Below are positions 12,709-24,826 of a DNA stretch of 64,000 nt, piece after piece (positions within the stretch are counted from its first letter, which is position 1; each line of letters begins with the position of its first letter). A model generated the notes under the pieces. It did not search any database. It was not told where the DNA came from and saw only the letters and a list, made by a program, of their open reading frames with translations. The translations under genes were made by a program, and so were the position numbers. The DNA lies in contig OENT01000297.1 of NCBI GenBank assembly GCA_900239685.1, positions 62,001 through 126,000 on the forward strand. Reading direction: 5' to 3'. Source of the stretch: Rotaria macrura (Eukaryota; Rotifera; Eurotatoria; Philodinida; Philodinidae).

Positions 12709-15599
12709 GAATATTTATCTGTGATGTACGCGTGTGATAAGATTAAGTACGAAAGAATTATCGTTGCATACATACCTGTGTATAGTATAAAGTAAACTCA
12801 ATCCTCCGTAGCTTTAACAATGTTACATTGACTTTCTTATAGTTAGTACTAGTGGCTTTTAATAATTTAACCATTCCGAATATTCAAGAATTCCCATAGA
12901 TACATATTAATGTTCTTAATTGATATCCTGTTTTGTTTCATGATAATTTTACCGTTTACGATACAATATGTTTTTTTCTTATGCTTAGAGAGTGTTCATT
13001 TGCATCACTGTTTCTAATTATTTTACGTGTTAGTTTTGTTTCTTTTCTAATATCCATCTATAGATTGAATTTCTTTATTATAGAAATCTCTCGTGCATTT
13101 CATCGGAGAATGCAGATCTTGTTTCCTATTAATTTTTAATAACCAGAGAGAAAATTAAAAGTTTGAAGAGTTAGATGAAAACCCCATTCCAATGTGACTA
13201 AACCAACATGGTCAGGTTACTATTACATGACAGAGAAGCATTTAACGAGTATCATGTCTTTTGCCAATTTTTCAAAGATTCCTAGTCAATTAAAGATCAT
13301 GATATTAAATTTAGATTGATTTTTTTTAATGTTCATATGAACCTTATTTTTTAGAAGTTTCTTGAAATATTAAAGATCAATTAAATCTATTTAGAAAAAA
13401 GCTTCATGTTGAGAAAAAAACAAAGAAATCGTTAATATTCAATTTTTACCCATATTTTTCTAATTTCCTACTTTCTAGCTTGAGAATTAAAAGTTTTTCA
13501 TCGTTTATCATATATTCTACTTAGAAATAGCATTTGACATGCAACTGTGAATAGCAGATGCATGCAAAATAGAGACATTTTTCTCAACTGCGTACTATCT
13601 ATTCATAAGCTTTCTGTGTTGTTATTAGTTGTGTATGGTGACATGATAGTTTCTTCTTTTTCTAGATTATTCTTCGTTATTTTATCATAAATACATTTTT
13701 TGTTTGATGTTTCTCTTCTATGAAAAATTCATGAGATTACATTACTTGACACTTTTTTTTCCATTTAAATATTCAATAAAAATCCCGCATATCACAGTTT
13801 TTTTTTGTATGTATAACATTACTAAATTAGAAAGTATAGTAGTTTTTCTTTATCGAAGAAATGAAAGTAACTGTGTTTATGATGAAAGGTCAGAGTATTT
13901 ATCGTGAAGAAAAACTTTACTTGATTAAACACTCTGAGAAACATGTTTAACATTCATATTTACCAATCAGTTTATTCGTTAGGCACTTTAAAAAAGAATG
14001 TGTCCTTTTCTTCTATGAAAGGTATAGACATTGATCCGAATATAATTTGACGAATGAATCTTCCAGGTGACCTGGAAGATTTCATAATAAACTACATGGA
14101 AAAGCAGTTTCTTCCTTATTCTCCTTGAGATCTACTTTTCTTATCAATAGAAACTCAAAAACAGAAAGCCTATTAGAGTATTTAATAATTCTCTGGTAGT
14201 TACACAACAAAATCATTGTCTATTATAACAGTTTTATAGTTAACATCCCTTTCTCCCTAGTTATTACGATATTGAACTATTTTTTTGTGGTATTTGAGAA
14301 ATTGAATTCTTTGACAAAGCTTTTACATTTATGAGTTATTTTATGCATGACGGTATCGAATAATTTGAATTATCATTATCTTTATTTTGTTGTTTATTTT
14401 TATGTGCTAAGATTTTCTTGACATTTTTGCATATGTAATCCATTTAGCTTTTTTTCTTTCATAGAAAAAAAATACTGTAACAAGCTTACTTTCATGTTAG
14501 CAGATTGATGCATGCTTATCTCGTTTTACTAGCTTTTTCAGTTCACTGTTTTTTAAATGACCGGACCCGGGTATATATCTTAGGTGAAGTGTGTGTTTTT
14601 AATTAAAATTTATATTATAAACCCTATAAGCTTTTTGAAAATTTATGTTGATACCAATTTTTTCTTAAGAAATTTTCAAGGCAATCATAATAATCTAATT
14701 GGACCGGTATGGTTATGAAATGTTTATCCATCATTCATTCATGGTAGAGTTTCCTGATCTCAAGCAATGAATACTGGTTGTTAGAATTGGTGAATTTCAT
14801 AAAAGTATTTCCAGAAAAAAATAATGCACTTCTATTCTATCAGGCGGGCTTCATCAACTCTAAGAAAGTTTTTCCTCTCGCTTGAATGATAATATAAATT
14901 ACATGTTTTTCATCTCGTTAAAGTTGTTTGAAAGTAGAAACAGTATACTCTACGCATATAGATGCAAACTTATCAAAATGTAGTGTCTGTCTGAAACAGA
15001 ATACTTGTTACGAGTAATTATAAAACCTGTTCAAGTTTTTTGGAACTCCTTTTCCCATATAAATTCAGAAGGTATGATATCGGACTGATGGTAAAGAACC
15101 TTGGAAATCAAACTTTGATACAAGTTTCTTTATGTCAACGGGTTGTTTTTACTAGATTTCTTTACTGAACATGTATCATTTTATTAGTTTAATAGTTATC
15201 AGAACACTAGAATATTTTGTTAAAGAAGAGTCTTCTTATGTTAGTATGTTTCATAATTAATTACTTCTTCAATTTAATGTATGAGAAATATTATCAAGTT
15301 CTTGAAAACTGGGGAAAATAAATTTCTTTTGTCGGAAAAAACTCGGTAGTTAAAACTGTAAGAGATTCCATATTTAAATTCGAAGATACTTTGTGTTCAA
15401 CAGTTTTCTTTCTGCAACAATAACACGGCGATCTCATCCTTAATAGGGTATGACAATTAGTTTTTCTGAACATTTTTATTAATTTCCACAGAAATCTCAG
15501 AGTTCATTCGTTTGTTATCCTTTTTATCAATTAAGATATTTGCAGACAATAGAAATGAAAAGTTTTTGAAACATATTTCAGACCTTAATAATTTTCATC
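12709..15599. other. intergenic, no gene seen
   Basis: AT-rich, with T-rich runs and no frame of coding character. It contains a 25-bp perfect palindrome at 14057-14081, listed separately. Confidence 0.5.
14057..14081. repeat. 25-bp perfect palindrome
   Basis: Arms of 12 bases (AATCTTCCAGGT and its complement) flank a single central G. It lies alone in an intergenic region and could be a dimeric-protein binding site or a minimal hairpin. No function can be assigned from sequence. Confidence 0.85.
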
Positions 15600-16805
15600 A
15601 TGAACTTGAAACTTCCGAGATGCAAACAACAAAATCTGACACCATTAATTTGTCGCATATGTGGTGATACAGCACGTGGTTTAAATTTTTCAGTTATGTC
15701 ATGTATGTCATGTAAAATGTTTTTTCGACGACATGCACAATCTTCAATAGTAAGATACATAAATATAGAATGGGAAAATGATCTGTTGAATAAGTTACTA
15801 TTGATTTAGTCTCAACAGCACTGTCGATTCGATGGTAAATGTGACATAACACGAAGGACGCGAAAGTTTTGTTTACCATGCCGATTAAAACAATGTTTTG
15901 AAGCTGGAATGGATGTACAGTTAATTCGTCATTCACAAGAGCGAAAGAAAACAAATCAATTGTCTAAGGTTTACGGTTTACTTGAATTGATATTTATATC
16001 TGATTTATATCTTATTCTGTTATATTTTCAGCCAAGACCTATAGGTCTTCTTGATGGAGATCGTTCAATGTTAACGATGAACGAATGGAATCTTCTATCG
16101 AATATAATCAATTCTTATGATGAACAAAATTTTCTAGTGCAAACAACGGAGTTTTTTAGAAGTCAATTTTCTTTACCATTGAAAGTTCGTTCGAAAGAAT
16201 CAAATACACTTAATCATATTGGATCTTTATTTTCGGCTACACATTTATTTATCGGTCGTTGTCCATTATTTAATTCGTTACCTCTTATTTTCCGTCAAGC
16301 AGTAATCAAACGTAATTTAAATGTTGTTGGTAGTTTCAATGGACTTTATGTTGCCAAAGAAATGAATATATTCGAAAATGAAACCTATTCAAAATTTATT
16401 GATAATATATATGGGTACGGCTATTCAAATACTGTAGTTAAAGCAAGCAGACGTTTACCACAAAACGGCACGCTAGTCAAAATCTTGTTGATGTTAATGA
16501 CATTTTCAAGTAATTGCTCTCTGGTTGTAATCGATCATTTTGAAAGTCTCGAAATAATCTTTAATCCAAAAATTTTAATCGGTATACAGGATACACTTGT
16601 AACTATGCTTTGGAAATATTTAATTTATCAATACGGTGTTAATGAAGCCATTATAAGACTTTTGTCTTTAATTAAACATTTATTAGATATGATTCAAAGA
16701 ATGGATGATGGTTTGCATGTACAAAAACATTATCACGTGGTTGAAAATGTTGTCGAGCAAACAATCCACTCATTGCCATCAGACAATAATTCACTAAAGG
16801 ACTAG
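15600..16805 (+). CDS. nuclear hormone receptor, HR96-like, paralogue 2
   Basis: Three exons, 15600-15749, 15810-15968 and 16032-16805, with phase-0 introns of 60 and 63 nt, give 360 residues. The first zinc finger is CRIC, 13 residues, CMSCKMFFRR. The second is CRFDGKC, then CLPCRLKQCFEAGM, very like the HR96 pattern. The ligand-binding domain shares with paralogue 1 the segments EWNLLSN, RCPLFNSL, NGTLVKILL and LWKYLIYQYG, and both introns sit at the same places. The P-box is CMSCKM, again methionine where HR96-type receptors have glutamate. No AF-2 helix is obvious. The second intron has no in-frame stop, so its retention would insert 21 mostly hydrophobic residues in the hinge. A poly(A) signal AATAAA lies at 16856, about 50 nt past the stop. 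Ligand unknown. Confidence 0.88.
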
Positions 16806-16861
16806 CATTTATCTATTTACTTCTTATTGTCCATAAAGTGAAGTTTTATCTGAAAAATAAA

Positions 16862-17522
16862 AATTCTTTTACAGTCAAAATAGCATACATCAAAATAGAG
16901 ATTCTTCAGTATTCATAATAACTAACCGTATATATTCTACATAATGACTTGTATTTGGTGAAGTACGATAAGAAACAACAGAAAACGAGGAAGGTTAAAA
17001 AGACATGGGCCGGATACATATAGATGAAGCAAAAATAATCATTACCCCTATTAAAGATAGATAACTGCGTGCAACGTTCATAGAATAACTATACTCCTTG
17101 AAATTACGTAACAATGTATATGAGCATTATTGTTTCACCAAAGCTGATTGAATGTGACCTATTATTCTAAGTCAATTAATTTTCATACGTTAACCTCAAA
17201 ATTCTTTTGATATGGAACACAGGAATGCCTATCCATTGAGTGTACACAATTCTCTTCCTTTTCTACAAGATGTCAAACAGTTGCGTTTGACTACATCATC
17301 CCTTTATGATCCTCACTAGTCTTTATGACAAAAAGAAGACTAGGCAACACGTTTTTGTCACATTGAAAAGTATAACAATAATCATTATCATAAGAATATA
17401 AATTTGGAGATAATTAAATAGTTCGTAGGGTTAAAACAACAAGATGATTTAACAACGGAAAATTTTCATCTATCTGAAGAGACCCCCTCCCCTTCCGCAC
17501 CCAAAAGGAATATTGAAATCTA
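16862..17522. other. intergenic, no gene seen
   Basis: AT-rich sequence between the second nuclear receptor and the mariner-like element. I see no coding frame or repeat in it. Confidence 0.5.
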
Positions 17523-17523
17523 C

Positions 17524-17556
<33 letters not shown>
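17523..17556. repeat. (TA)n microsatellite, insertion site of the mariner-like element
   Basis: A run of alternating T and A ends directly at the left terminus of the element at 17557, which fits the TA target preference of Tc1/mariner transposons. Confidence 0.8.
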
Positions 17557-17683
17557 CAGGGTGTCGCAAAAGTCATCTACCAAAAAGAAAATTGAATATC
17601 TCAGCCATTTTTTAAAGAAACCCATAAAATCGTTTTTTGTTCGAAAGAGAAATGTTCTAAGTTTTATTTGATATAAAAGAGTC

Positions 17684-18529
17684 TTACAAGAACTGTTCAA
17701 AGGTGTTACCATTAGCATCAATACAAAATTTAAGTCTTTTCAAAATATCATTAAAAACACTTTGTAATGTTTTTTTTTTATGGTTTTGATTTCTTTTTCG
17801 ATTCTGTCCTTCAATTCATGAATATCTTCAACCTGCGTTTTGTACACGTTTGATTTGATATAACCCCAGAGATAGAAGTCAAGAGGAGTTAGATCTGGAN
17901 NNNNNNNNNNNNNNNNNNNNNNNNNNNNNNNNNNNNNNNNNNNNNNNNNNNNNNNNNNNNNNNNNNNNNNNNNNNNNNNNNNNNNNNNNNNNNNNNNNNN
18001 NNNNNNNNNNNNNNNNNNNNNNNNNNNNNNNNNNNNNNNNNNNNNNNNNNNNNNNNNNNNNNNNNNNNNNNNNNNNNNNNNNNNNNNNNNNNNNNNNNNN
18101 NNNNNNNNNNNNNNNNNNNNNNNNNNNNNNNNNNNNNNNNNNNNNNNNNNNNNNNNNNNNNNNNNNNNNNNNNNNNNNNNNNNNNNNNNNNNNNNNNNNN
18201 NNNNNNNNNNNNNNNNNNNNNNNNNNTGCTTTATCCTTTGAAATGTTCATTTCTCGACCAATTTTCCTTACACTGGTTTGCGATTCTTTGCTCAAAGCCT
18301 CTTCCACCTCATTGACAATGTCATCTGTAGTTGTTGATGGTCTTCCAGAACGGATGCGGTCTTCAACTGAACCAGTTTCAAGAAACTTTTGATAGATAGA
18401 TGTAATAGTATGCCGCTCCGGAATCTCTGTTAACTCTCGTTGTCGTAATTCACGAATCACCATTATTGGCGATTCAAATTTTGCCATTAGGAGAACGATC
18501 TGGATTTTGATCTCCAAAGAATATGACAT
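17684..18529 (-). pseudogene. mariner-like transposase, gap-interrupted and frameshifted
   Basis: From an ATG at 18529 the minus strand encodes an N-terminal helix-turn-helix region of about 100 residues (IRELRQREL, RSGRPSTTTDD, SVRKIGREMNIS) of the kind found in mariner-like transposases. After the N gap, the C-terminal end resumes with PDLTPLDFYLWG, which holds the last catalytic Asp of the DDE/D triad. The first two catalytic Asp residues fall in the gap. Beyond that, the frame reaches a stop at 17740. The family-typical ending FCIDANGNTFEQ lies in the +1 frame, ending at 17684, so there is a frameshift within the run of about ten A's near 17770. Either this copy is dead or the homopolymer was miscounted in the assembly. 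Confidence 0.82.
17900..18226. other. assembly gap (327 N)
   Basis: A run of N replaces the middle of the transposase gene. Its length may be an estimate. A further single N lies at 19433 in the neighbouring foldback element, so repeats were difficult to assemble here. Confidence 0.98.
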
Positions 18530-19032
18530 TTTTTAAATCTGAAATGTAGACTATACTTGGAACATTTCTCTTTCAAACAAAAAAAGATTTTATGGGTTTC
18601 TTTAAAAAATGGCTGAGATATTCAATTTTCTTTTTGGTAGATGACTTTTGCGACACCCTGTATATATTCAGAACTTCTACGTCGTTGAATAAATTAAGAA
18701 TGATAAAATGATCTTCGCTAGATCTATAAATAATGTTTAAACAGGAAGAATTGCACTTGCAAGACTGATAGACAAAAAATTCAATCGTATCCTATTTGTA
18801 TTTAGAATCTTGATCTTATTCAGCTATTTATGAAAACATCTACGTGTTTTCGCCAAACGGACGTTTATTACATTGAATCTAGTTTCTTTTATCAAGGCAA
18901 TAAACGTCCTCTTTTTTTAGGAAGGATCTTCTCGATTACATACATTTTGTCAGAGAATGTTCAGCGTAACATAATTTATATGTAGCCGTACTCTGCAATG
19001 CTCTTTGATAGAGTACGCTCAGCGTACTACGT

Positions 19033-20141
19033 TGGGGTAAATCAATTACACTTTTCAAAAGTTTGTCTTTTTTCTCTTATAACTTTTTTATTTTTCATCG
19101 GATGAAAACATTTCTGCTTCCAATCATGTAGAATAAAGTGTTCTCTATCCAGTTGTATGTTTAGTTTTTCAAAATGTTCCTTAGATACGGATCGGCATCA
19201 GATTTTCCGACCTCACCCTCACCAATAATTGATTTATCCCATATGAGGTGAATCAATGATTCTGCTGATGTCATTGGGGTAAATGAATTATTCTATATAA
19301 GGACAGGGGCGGATAGTAAGCCATTTTGGCCCAATGGTACTTTCTACATTGACCTCAAGTGAATGATATATCAACAGAGAGGTCTTTTCTTCCTGAACAT
19401 TCTGATAAAAAGAATTGGAACGATATCATATANGCATACTTATCAGACAGTCGGAATAGGCAATTTTTGTGTGAATTAATACTTAATTGGTAAGCTTTCA
19501 AGTCCACTATTATTCATGTGTTCATTTTTTGATAACGATGAAAACACGCGACAAGTTCCTGGAGATCAGGAATCAAGCTTGTGGTGCCGATAACTTCAGA
19601 ATCGTATATGATATCGTTCCAATTCTTTTTATCAGAATGTTCAGGAAGAAAAGACCTCTCTGTTGATATATCATTCACTTGAGGTCAATGTAAAAAGTAC
19701 CATTGGGCCAAAATGGCTTACTTTCCGCCCCTGTCCTTTACCTGCATCATATAAAACCTTGTTTTTTAAGGTTCTGTAAATTCAACATGAAAAATTTTCA
19801 CTTCATTAGAAAGCCAAAACATTTTTCTACAATTCTAAACTAATCCAAATTAGGCGGAATAGAATGGAACCACACGCAGAATAAATTTCTAAGAGCACTC
19901 AGAAGAAAAATTTCTTTGATTTACCCAATGTGGGGTAAATCAATTATTGGTGAGGATAGGGTCGGAAAACCTGGTGCCGATCCATGCCAGAGGAACATTC
20001 TGAAAAACTAAACATACAACTGGATAGCGAACACTTTTTTCTACATGATTGGTAGCAGAAATGTTTTCATCCGATGAAAAATAAAAAAAAGTTATACGAG
20101 AAAAAGGACAAAGTTTTGAAAAGTGTAATTGATTTACCCCA
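19033..20141. mobile_element. nested foldback (long inverted-repeat) element, non-autonomous
   Basis: The outer arms, 19033 to about 19240 and about 19932 to 20141, are reverse complements at high but imperfect identity. They begin TGGGGTAAATCAATTA and end with the complement, TAATTGATTTACCCCA. Inside them is a second inverted pair, 19301-19433 and 19605-19736, starting GGACAGGGGCGGATAG. The GGGGTAAAT motif also occurs near 19276. No transposase is present; the 77-codon minus-strand frame over the right arm is a by-product of the repeat. A GTACT pentamer occurs just outside both ends (19024-19028 and 20143-20147) and may be a target duplication, but the ends are not perfectly placed. The superfamily is undetermined. 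Confidence 0.85.
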
Positions 20142-23100
20142 GGTACTCTAGTCGATGACCTTCCTACAATCATCCATCAGTACAAATAGAACACTTGAAA
20201 TCTGTGAATGAAGACATTTCATGACTTTCATCGATTATAGACGATTCACGGACGAATTTGTCTAGAAAAATGTTCTATTTTCTATGATGCTGTCTTTGAA
20301 ATAGTTTCTGATTTTTGCACAGACGTTTCCGTTTTGTACACTGATATTCGCCCTACGCGTTTACTTTCAGATCTTTCAAATACTAGCCGATAAGTACTAC
20401 CATAGATCAAACGATAGTACTGTTGAAGATTCCCAGTCGCTCACTACTGATTAATCAAGGATTCTATCGATGACTTCATTAATCGTATTACGTTGATCAT
20501 CAGATGACACATGACCTGTTTCATATAATTATACTAAATCAATAAACCGTTGATATGTCAACAGATTTTCTTTTGTTTCATTCTGTGTTGTTCTATTATA
20601 GTCATGTTCAGAACAGAATCGTCGTTAAATTTAACTCTATCTTGGTATAATTTTAGATTGACGATTATGTTATTCAAATTCGATCACTATCATCAGTCGT
20701 ACGATCTAAATCTAGGTGTAGAGAAGTCGGATACATATATCTCTTGATTGAACACCTTTTTTGTCTAGTTTTAATAATATGAAATGATTTCATTGATGGT
20801 TTATTTATTATTTTTCTCTTCAAAAGAGAATGCTAAATTCGTCGAAGTCGCACTTCTTTCAGGAAACGTTTGTGTCAGTAAAAAGAAATAGGCCGCCACT
20901 AATGACCATCGTTATTTGTTTTCAAAAGAGAGAAAAAAGATGGCATGTGTATTTTCTGATTGGATTGACTGGTTAATGTATATGATCAAAGTAGAATTGA
21001 TCTGATTTATTATTGGTATATAGTTCAAATATGACATGGAAATTTCGTAAACTACAATGGTCATAATCATTCGAAGTATTCCAGTTTTCGTAGATATTAA
21101 TGAACATCACTTTTCTCTTATTATATTCATTGAGAAATTTGAATGAACGAATAATTGTTTCAATTACTTTCTTTGATTCTTTTAATCTGCTAAAAAAAAA
21201 TAAGCAATTTGATAAGAATTATTGTAGTAGACATGATGAAGGACCATATATCTAGTTTTCATTCACGAAAATATATGTTTTAGATAAAAATTTTCGGCAG
21301 ATCTTTTTTGTAAATGTTTACATGTTCAATTTCTCAAACAAATTTTTCTATTTATTAATTGACACTTATTTCGTTTTACTCTAGGATTAACCTTGTAATC
21401 TAACATATTTATTTCTATCAAAGAAAAAAAAATCCATGGATACTACGTACATTTCGTTCAACAATCATTTATGAGAATGTAGAGCTGTAAGATGTAGAAA
21501 TGAAGAAAAAAACAACTTGCTCAAAAGTAACAGATGCGATTAATATAAAGATTGTTTTTCCATTATTACTTGTCTTACTATGTTTCAAGTGTTTTTATGA
21601 TACCTGATGTGACCAAATGTAAAACATATTGACGGTTTGAAAATGATAAACACGCGTACTCTGTATTATTGCTAGTCCACTAAATCTTAATAGTTATCGG
21701 ATCGTTCGTTAACATCATTGGATCATTGTCATAGGATATTTTCAGTTTTGTGAAATCGATTGAACGTTTTATTATAAGCAGCACGTAAATAGAATTGATA
21801 TATATATATATTATTTTGGTCATTTAAACAGATAAGAAAATCTGCTCGAGGACAGTATAAACAAATGTGATCACTTTTCTTTTATTCACATATTACAATC
21901 ATTGGTTACTTCTGAATGTTATCCAATAAAAGGTTATCCTATAAATACTAAGCGATTGAACATAACTCTAAATGATAGAATTTCATAAAATTTTTGTTTC
22001 ATTTTACTGATCTTTTTCAAAAAGAAAAATAGATTAAACAGAGAACCTTCTAAAGATTCCTGATAGATGCATCAATTTTAGGTGACCAAGATTGCAAGCA
22101 ATGTATCATCATATCAACGATGGTAAATGTAACTATCACAAAACTTTTGGCATCCATCTTTATTGATTGGAATCGTAATAGGCATTGATAACTTCAGTTC
22201 TTGGATTACTGCTAAGGTGTAGGCCTTTTATTTTCACCGATTGAACAACGAATGCGTTTATTTGACATATGTTGCTCGTAACTCTTCAAAATCTATTGAG
22301 TTCATGAAAAAAGCAATACGTTAGCACATTGTATGAGAGAGTACTCTGATTATAAAATTTGACTATCTTAATTACTTTTTTCATTGCAGAATTTATATCA
22401 TCATGTGTAATGTATCATAACAACTGAAAAATTAGTAGATACTTTTCATAAAATCTAGTTTTCCTATTATGATCGCAAGCATTAGTGGTTTTTCTTGTTG
22501 CACAATGGATATACGTGGTGTATGGAAATGAAAGTTTTTTTTTCCTTCAAATTATAGATAATAAGGAAAAATATTCATTAAGTCTAATTAATATTGAATA
22601 TGTACGTAATTTCTAGTTTTAAGGACATAATGTGTACAAATCTAAATGGGAGCGATCAAATATACTATAATAGCGAATGCTTGTGTAGATATATACATAT
22701 GGCTTTCTTTTTAGAGACAGTTGTTGTTTAGGAAAAATGAATTGTCTTGATTATAAGGAATTGTTGAAATGCCGACTATCTTCCGGTCAAGCCAATTCTA
22801 CATATTAACACAAGTAAGATTTATACACGCGACGCGATACTAACTTCTAGTAGAAAATTTAATCAATTGAATTTTCGACTATTTTACAATGTGTGAAATG
22901 ATACAACAGCATTACAATGATCAATATCTGCTATTGAATTTATATACATAATAAAAATTTTGTTATCATATCATTGTTGATGAATGAATTTTTTCAGAAT
23001 TTCAATTTTCTTTTTTGTAAACATTATTTGACACACATTGAATGAATGAATAAATAAATAAACCGCATCGAATGCACATACTTTTCTTGTCTCTGAAGTA

Positions 23101-23400
23101 CTTGTATCAGATTTTCGTCCATACTCAAGAATCACACATGATTAATACTAAGGATTTAAGTAAATAACATGTATTAGATACGGTTCATTTACCTATTTAG
23201 GAATCAGAAGAAAACCTCTTCTCGGGTCTTCATTACTCGATTTCTATCCAATGATTACATTTATTTGCTCTCGATGAAATAAGCAAAATGCATCGATGTT
23301 TGTTCTCTTTTTTTCTTCCTATTGATTAAATTCACAAATAGATAGACAACACGAGAATGAAGAAATTCATGGACCAATAGAAAAATAAAGTATAGTAAAG
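20142..23400. other. intergenic, no gene seen
   Basis: About 3.2 kb of AT-rich DNA with a short (TA)n near 21798 and no frame or exon I would defend. Confidence 0.5.
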
Positions 23401-24826
23401 GCCATGTCCAACGTTCGTGCACACCTCTGTTGCTCTCTCTTTCTCGTTTTTTAGCTGTGTCGCTCGTCGATATCTATCATCAATCAGTCGTAGACTGCAG
23501 AACGATGATCAAATTACATTTCTCTCTATACGCGCTCTGAGTCCGCCAACGAGAGTGCGGCTTTTTTTTCTTCTTCTTTTTGTTCGTTCGTATGTTTGCC
23601 TGCTTGCGTTAATGGTCGTAAAGGAAAAAAAGGAAAAAATATTCATCCAACACTGCACGACACATACAACACACACATACACACACATATATATAACTCA
23701 TTCGGTCGCAAAATATAACGAGAACGCAGTCTTTCTCTTTTTCTTTCTGTCTTTCCCTTCTTTCATATGTTGTGTGCAGATGGATGTGATGTTGCAAGGC
23801 TCCAAAAGTAGTAGAAACGATGTGCGATGTATGAGAATGCAAGAAAAACTAGTAAGTATCACAGGTATTCATCGAGATGCTGCACTTTGTTTTGTTATAT
23901 TTTTGTATGACTGAAAACTATTAACGCTTGTTATGTATATGATTTTAATCTATGAGCCATGATTTGCATATCTACGATAATATTATGCCTTCGTCAAAAT
24001 AGCAATGGAAGTTTTGAATACACGAAGACATTCCATTAGATGTAATGTCTGGGCACGAACATTTCTTCTTTTTTCTTCTTCTCCTCCTTATTGATGGGCG
24101 ATGATTATCCTCGGTTGCCCGCGTCGTCGCCGACCGTTCGGCTCGACCATCATTCTTGCGTTAGTGACGAGCCACGACGTCGTCTTCTATGTTACTACTA
24201 CTAGTAGTAATAATAGAAAATTTGACTACGTCGCTACCGCTATTACTTCTTCTTCTTCTTCTTCTTGTTCTGTTCTCTTCTTCTTGATCGGGACAAAAAG
24301 GGACGTGCCCGCTATCGCTCCCGCCGCTTTTTTTTGATACTCTACTACATAGGAAGAAAGAAAGGTTGAACCTTTTTTTCTATACTGCCCCAATGCTTGA
24401 TTGCTTTTTCTCTATCGCTCGTATGTTGTGAGTGTGTGCACTTATCAGAACAACTTGCGTTCGCGCCCGCTCGTGTTGACTTAGTCCAAACGAGTAACCC
24501 TACTGTCTGTCTATCACTAACTAAACATGGTCAAACACGAAAAGACAACAAGAAAATTTCGTTCAATTAAAACATTGAATTAGCTTTTGCTCTTCTTCAT
24601 TCTTTATTCTAATTGTCTACAGGTGTCGACTCAATTTCATATAGTGTTATCTCGTACGGCTCTTGTTTTATTTTTATAGCTTTTTTTTTTCTACATCGAT
24701 ATAAGATACTTACTTCAATCATATAGTGCATGGTGTGAAAAGCTCATTTAATGTTCATAGTAGTTTTGACAAGTCATGTGCTATTGATTATGAATGAAAA
24801 AATATAAATCATGATTGATATTTTAG
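23400..24826 (+). promoter_or_regulatory. probable promoter / 5' untranslated region of the PCGF gene
   Basis: This stretch is richer in G+C and in pyrimidine tracts than the surrounding DNA, with repeated CG dinucleotides between about 23460 and 24480 and a (TTC)n run near 24247. It lies directly upstream of the PCGF gene, whose ATG follows a TTTTAG acceptor-like sequence, so a 5' exon is likely here. One candidate is 23780-23851, opening with ATG and ending CTA before GTAAGT. Its 24 codons would join in phase 0 to the ATG at 24827 and add a basic N-terminus. The long frames through this region look like composition effects, not proteins. Confidence 0.4.

Larger units (their letters stand above)
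17557..18660. mobile_element. mariner-like DNA transposon with long terminal inverted repeats
   Basis: The left end CAGGGTGTCGCAAAAGTCAT and about 80 further bases (CAAAAAGAAAATTGAATATC, then the stretch ending near ATGGGTTTCTT) reappear as the reverse complement at 18560-18660, with few differences over about 100 bp. TA flanks both ends (17555-17556 and 18661-18662), as expected for the IS630-Tc1-mariner superfamily. Between the repeats is a transposase on the minus strand, interrupted by an assembly gap. Observed span is about 1.1 kb, although the true gap length is unknown. The near identity of the two inverted repeats suggests a fairly recent insertion. Confidence 0.9.

Noticed and set aside
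19940..20173. 77-codon minus-strand frame
   Set aside because: Falls on the right arm of the foldback element; the same sequence inverted in the left arm is not open.
23417..24337. Long plus-strand frames in the GC-richer region
   Set aside because: Ser/Phe/Thr-rich products of pyrimidine tracts and CA repeats; better read as promoter and 5' untranslated sequence.
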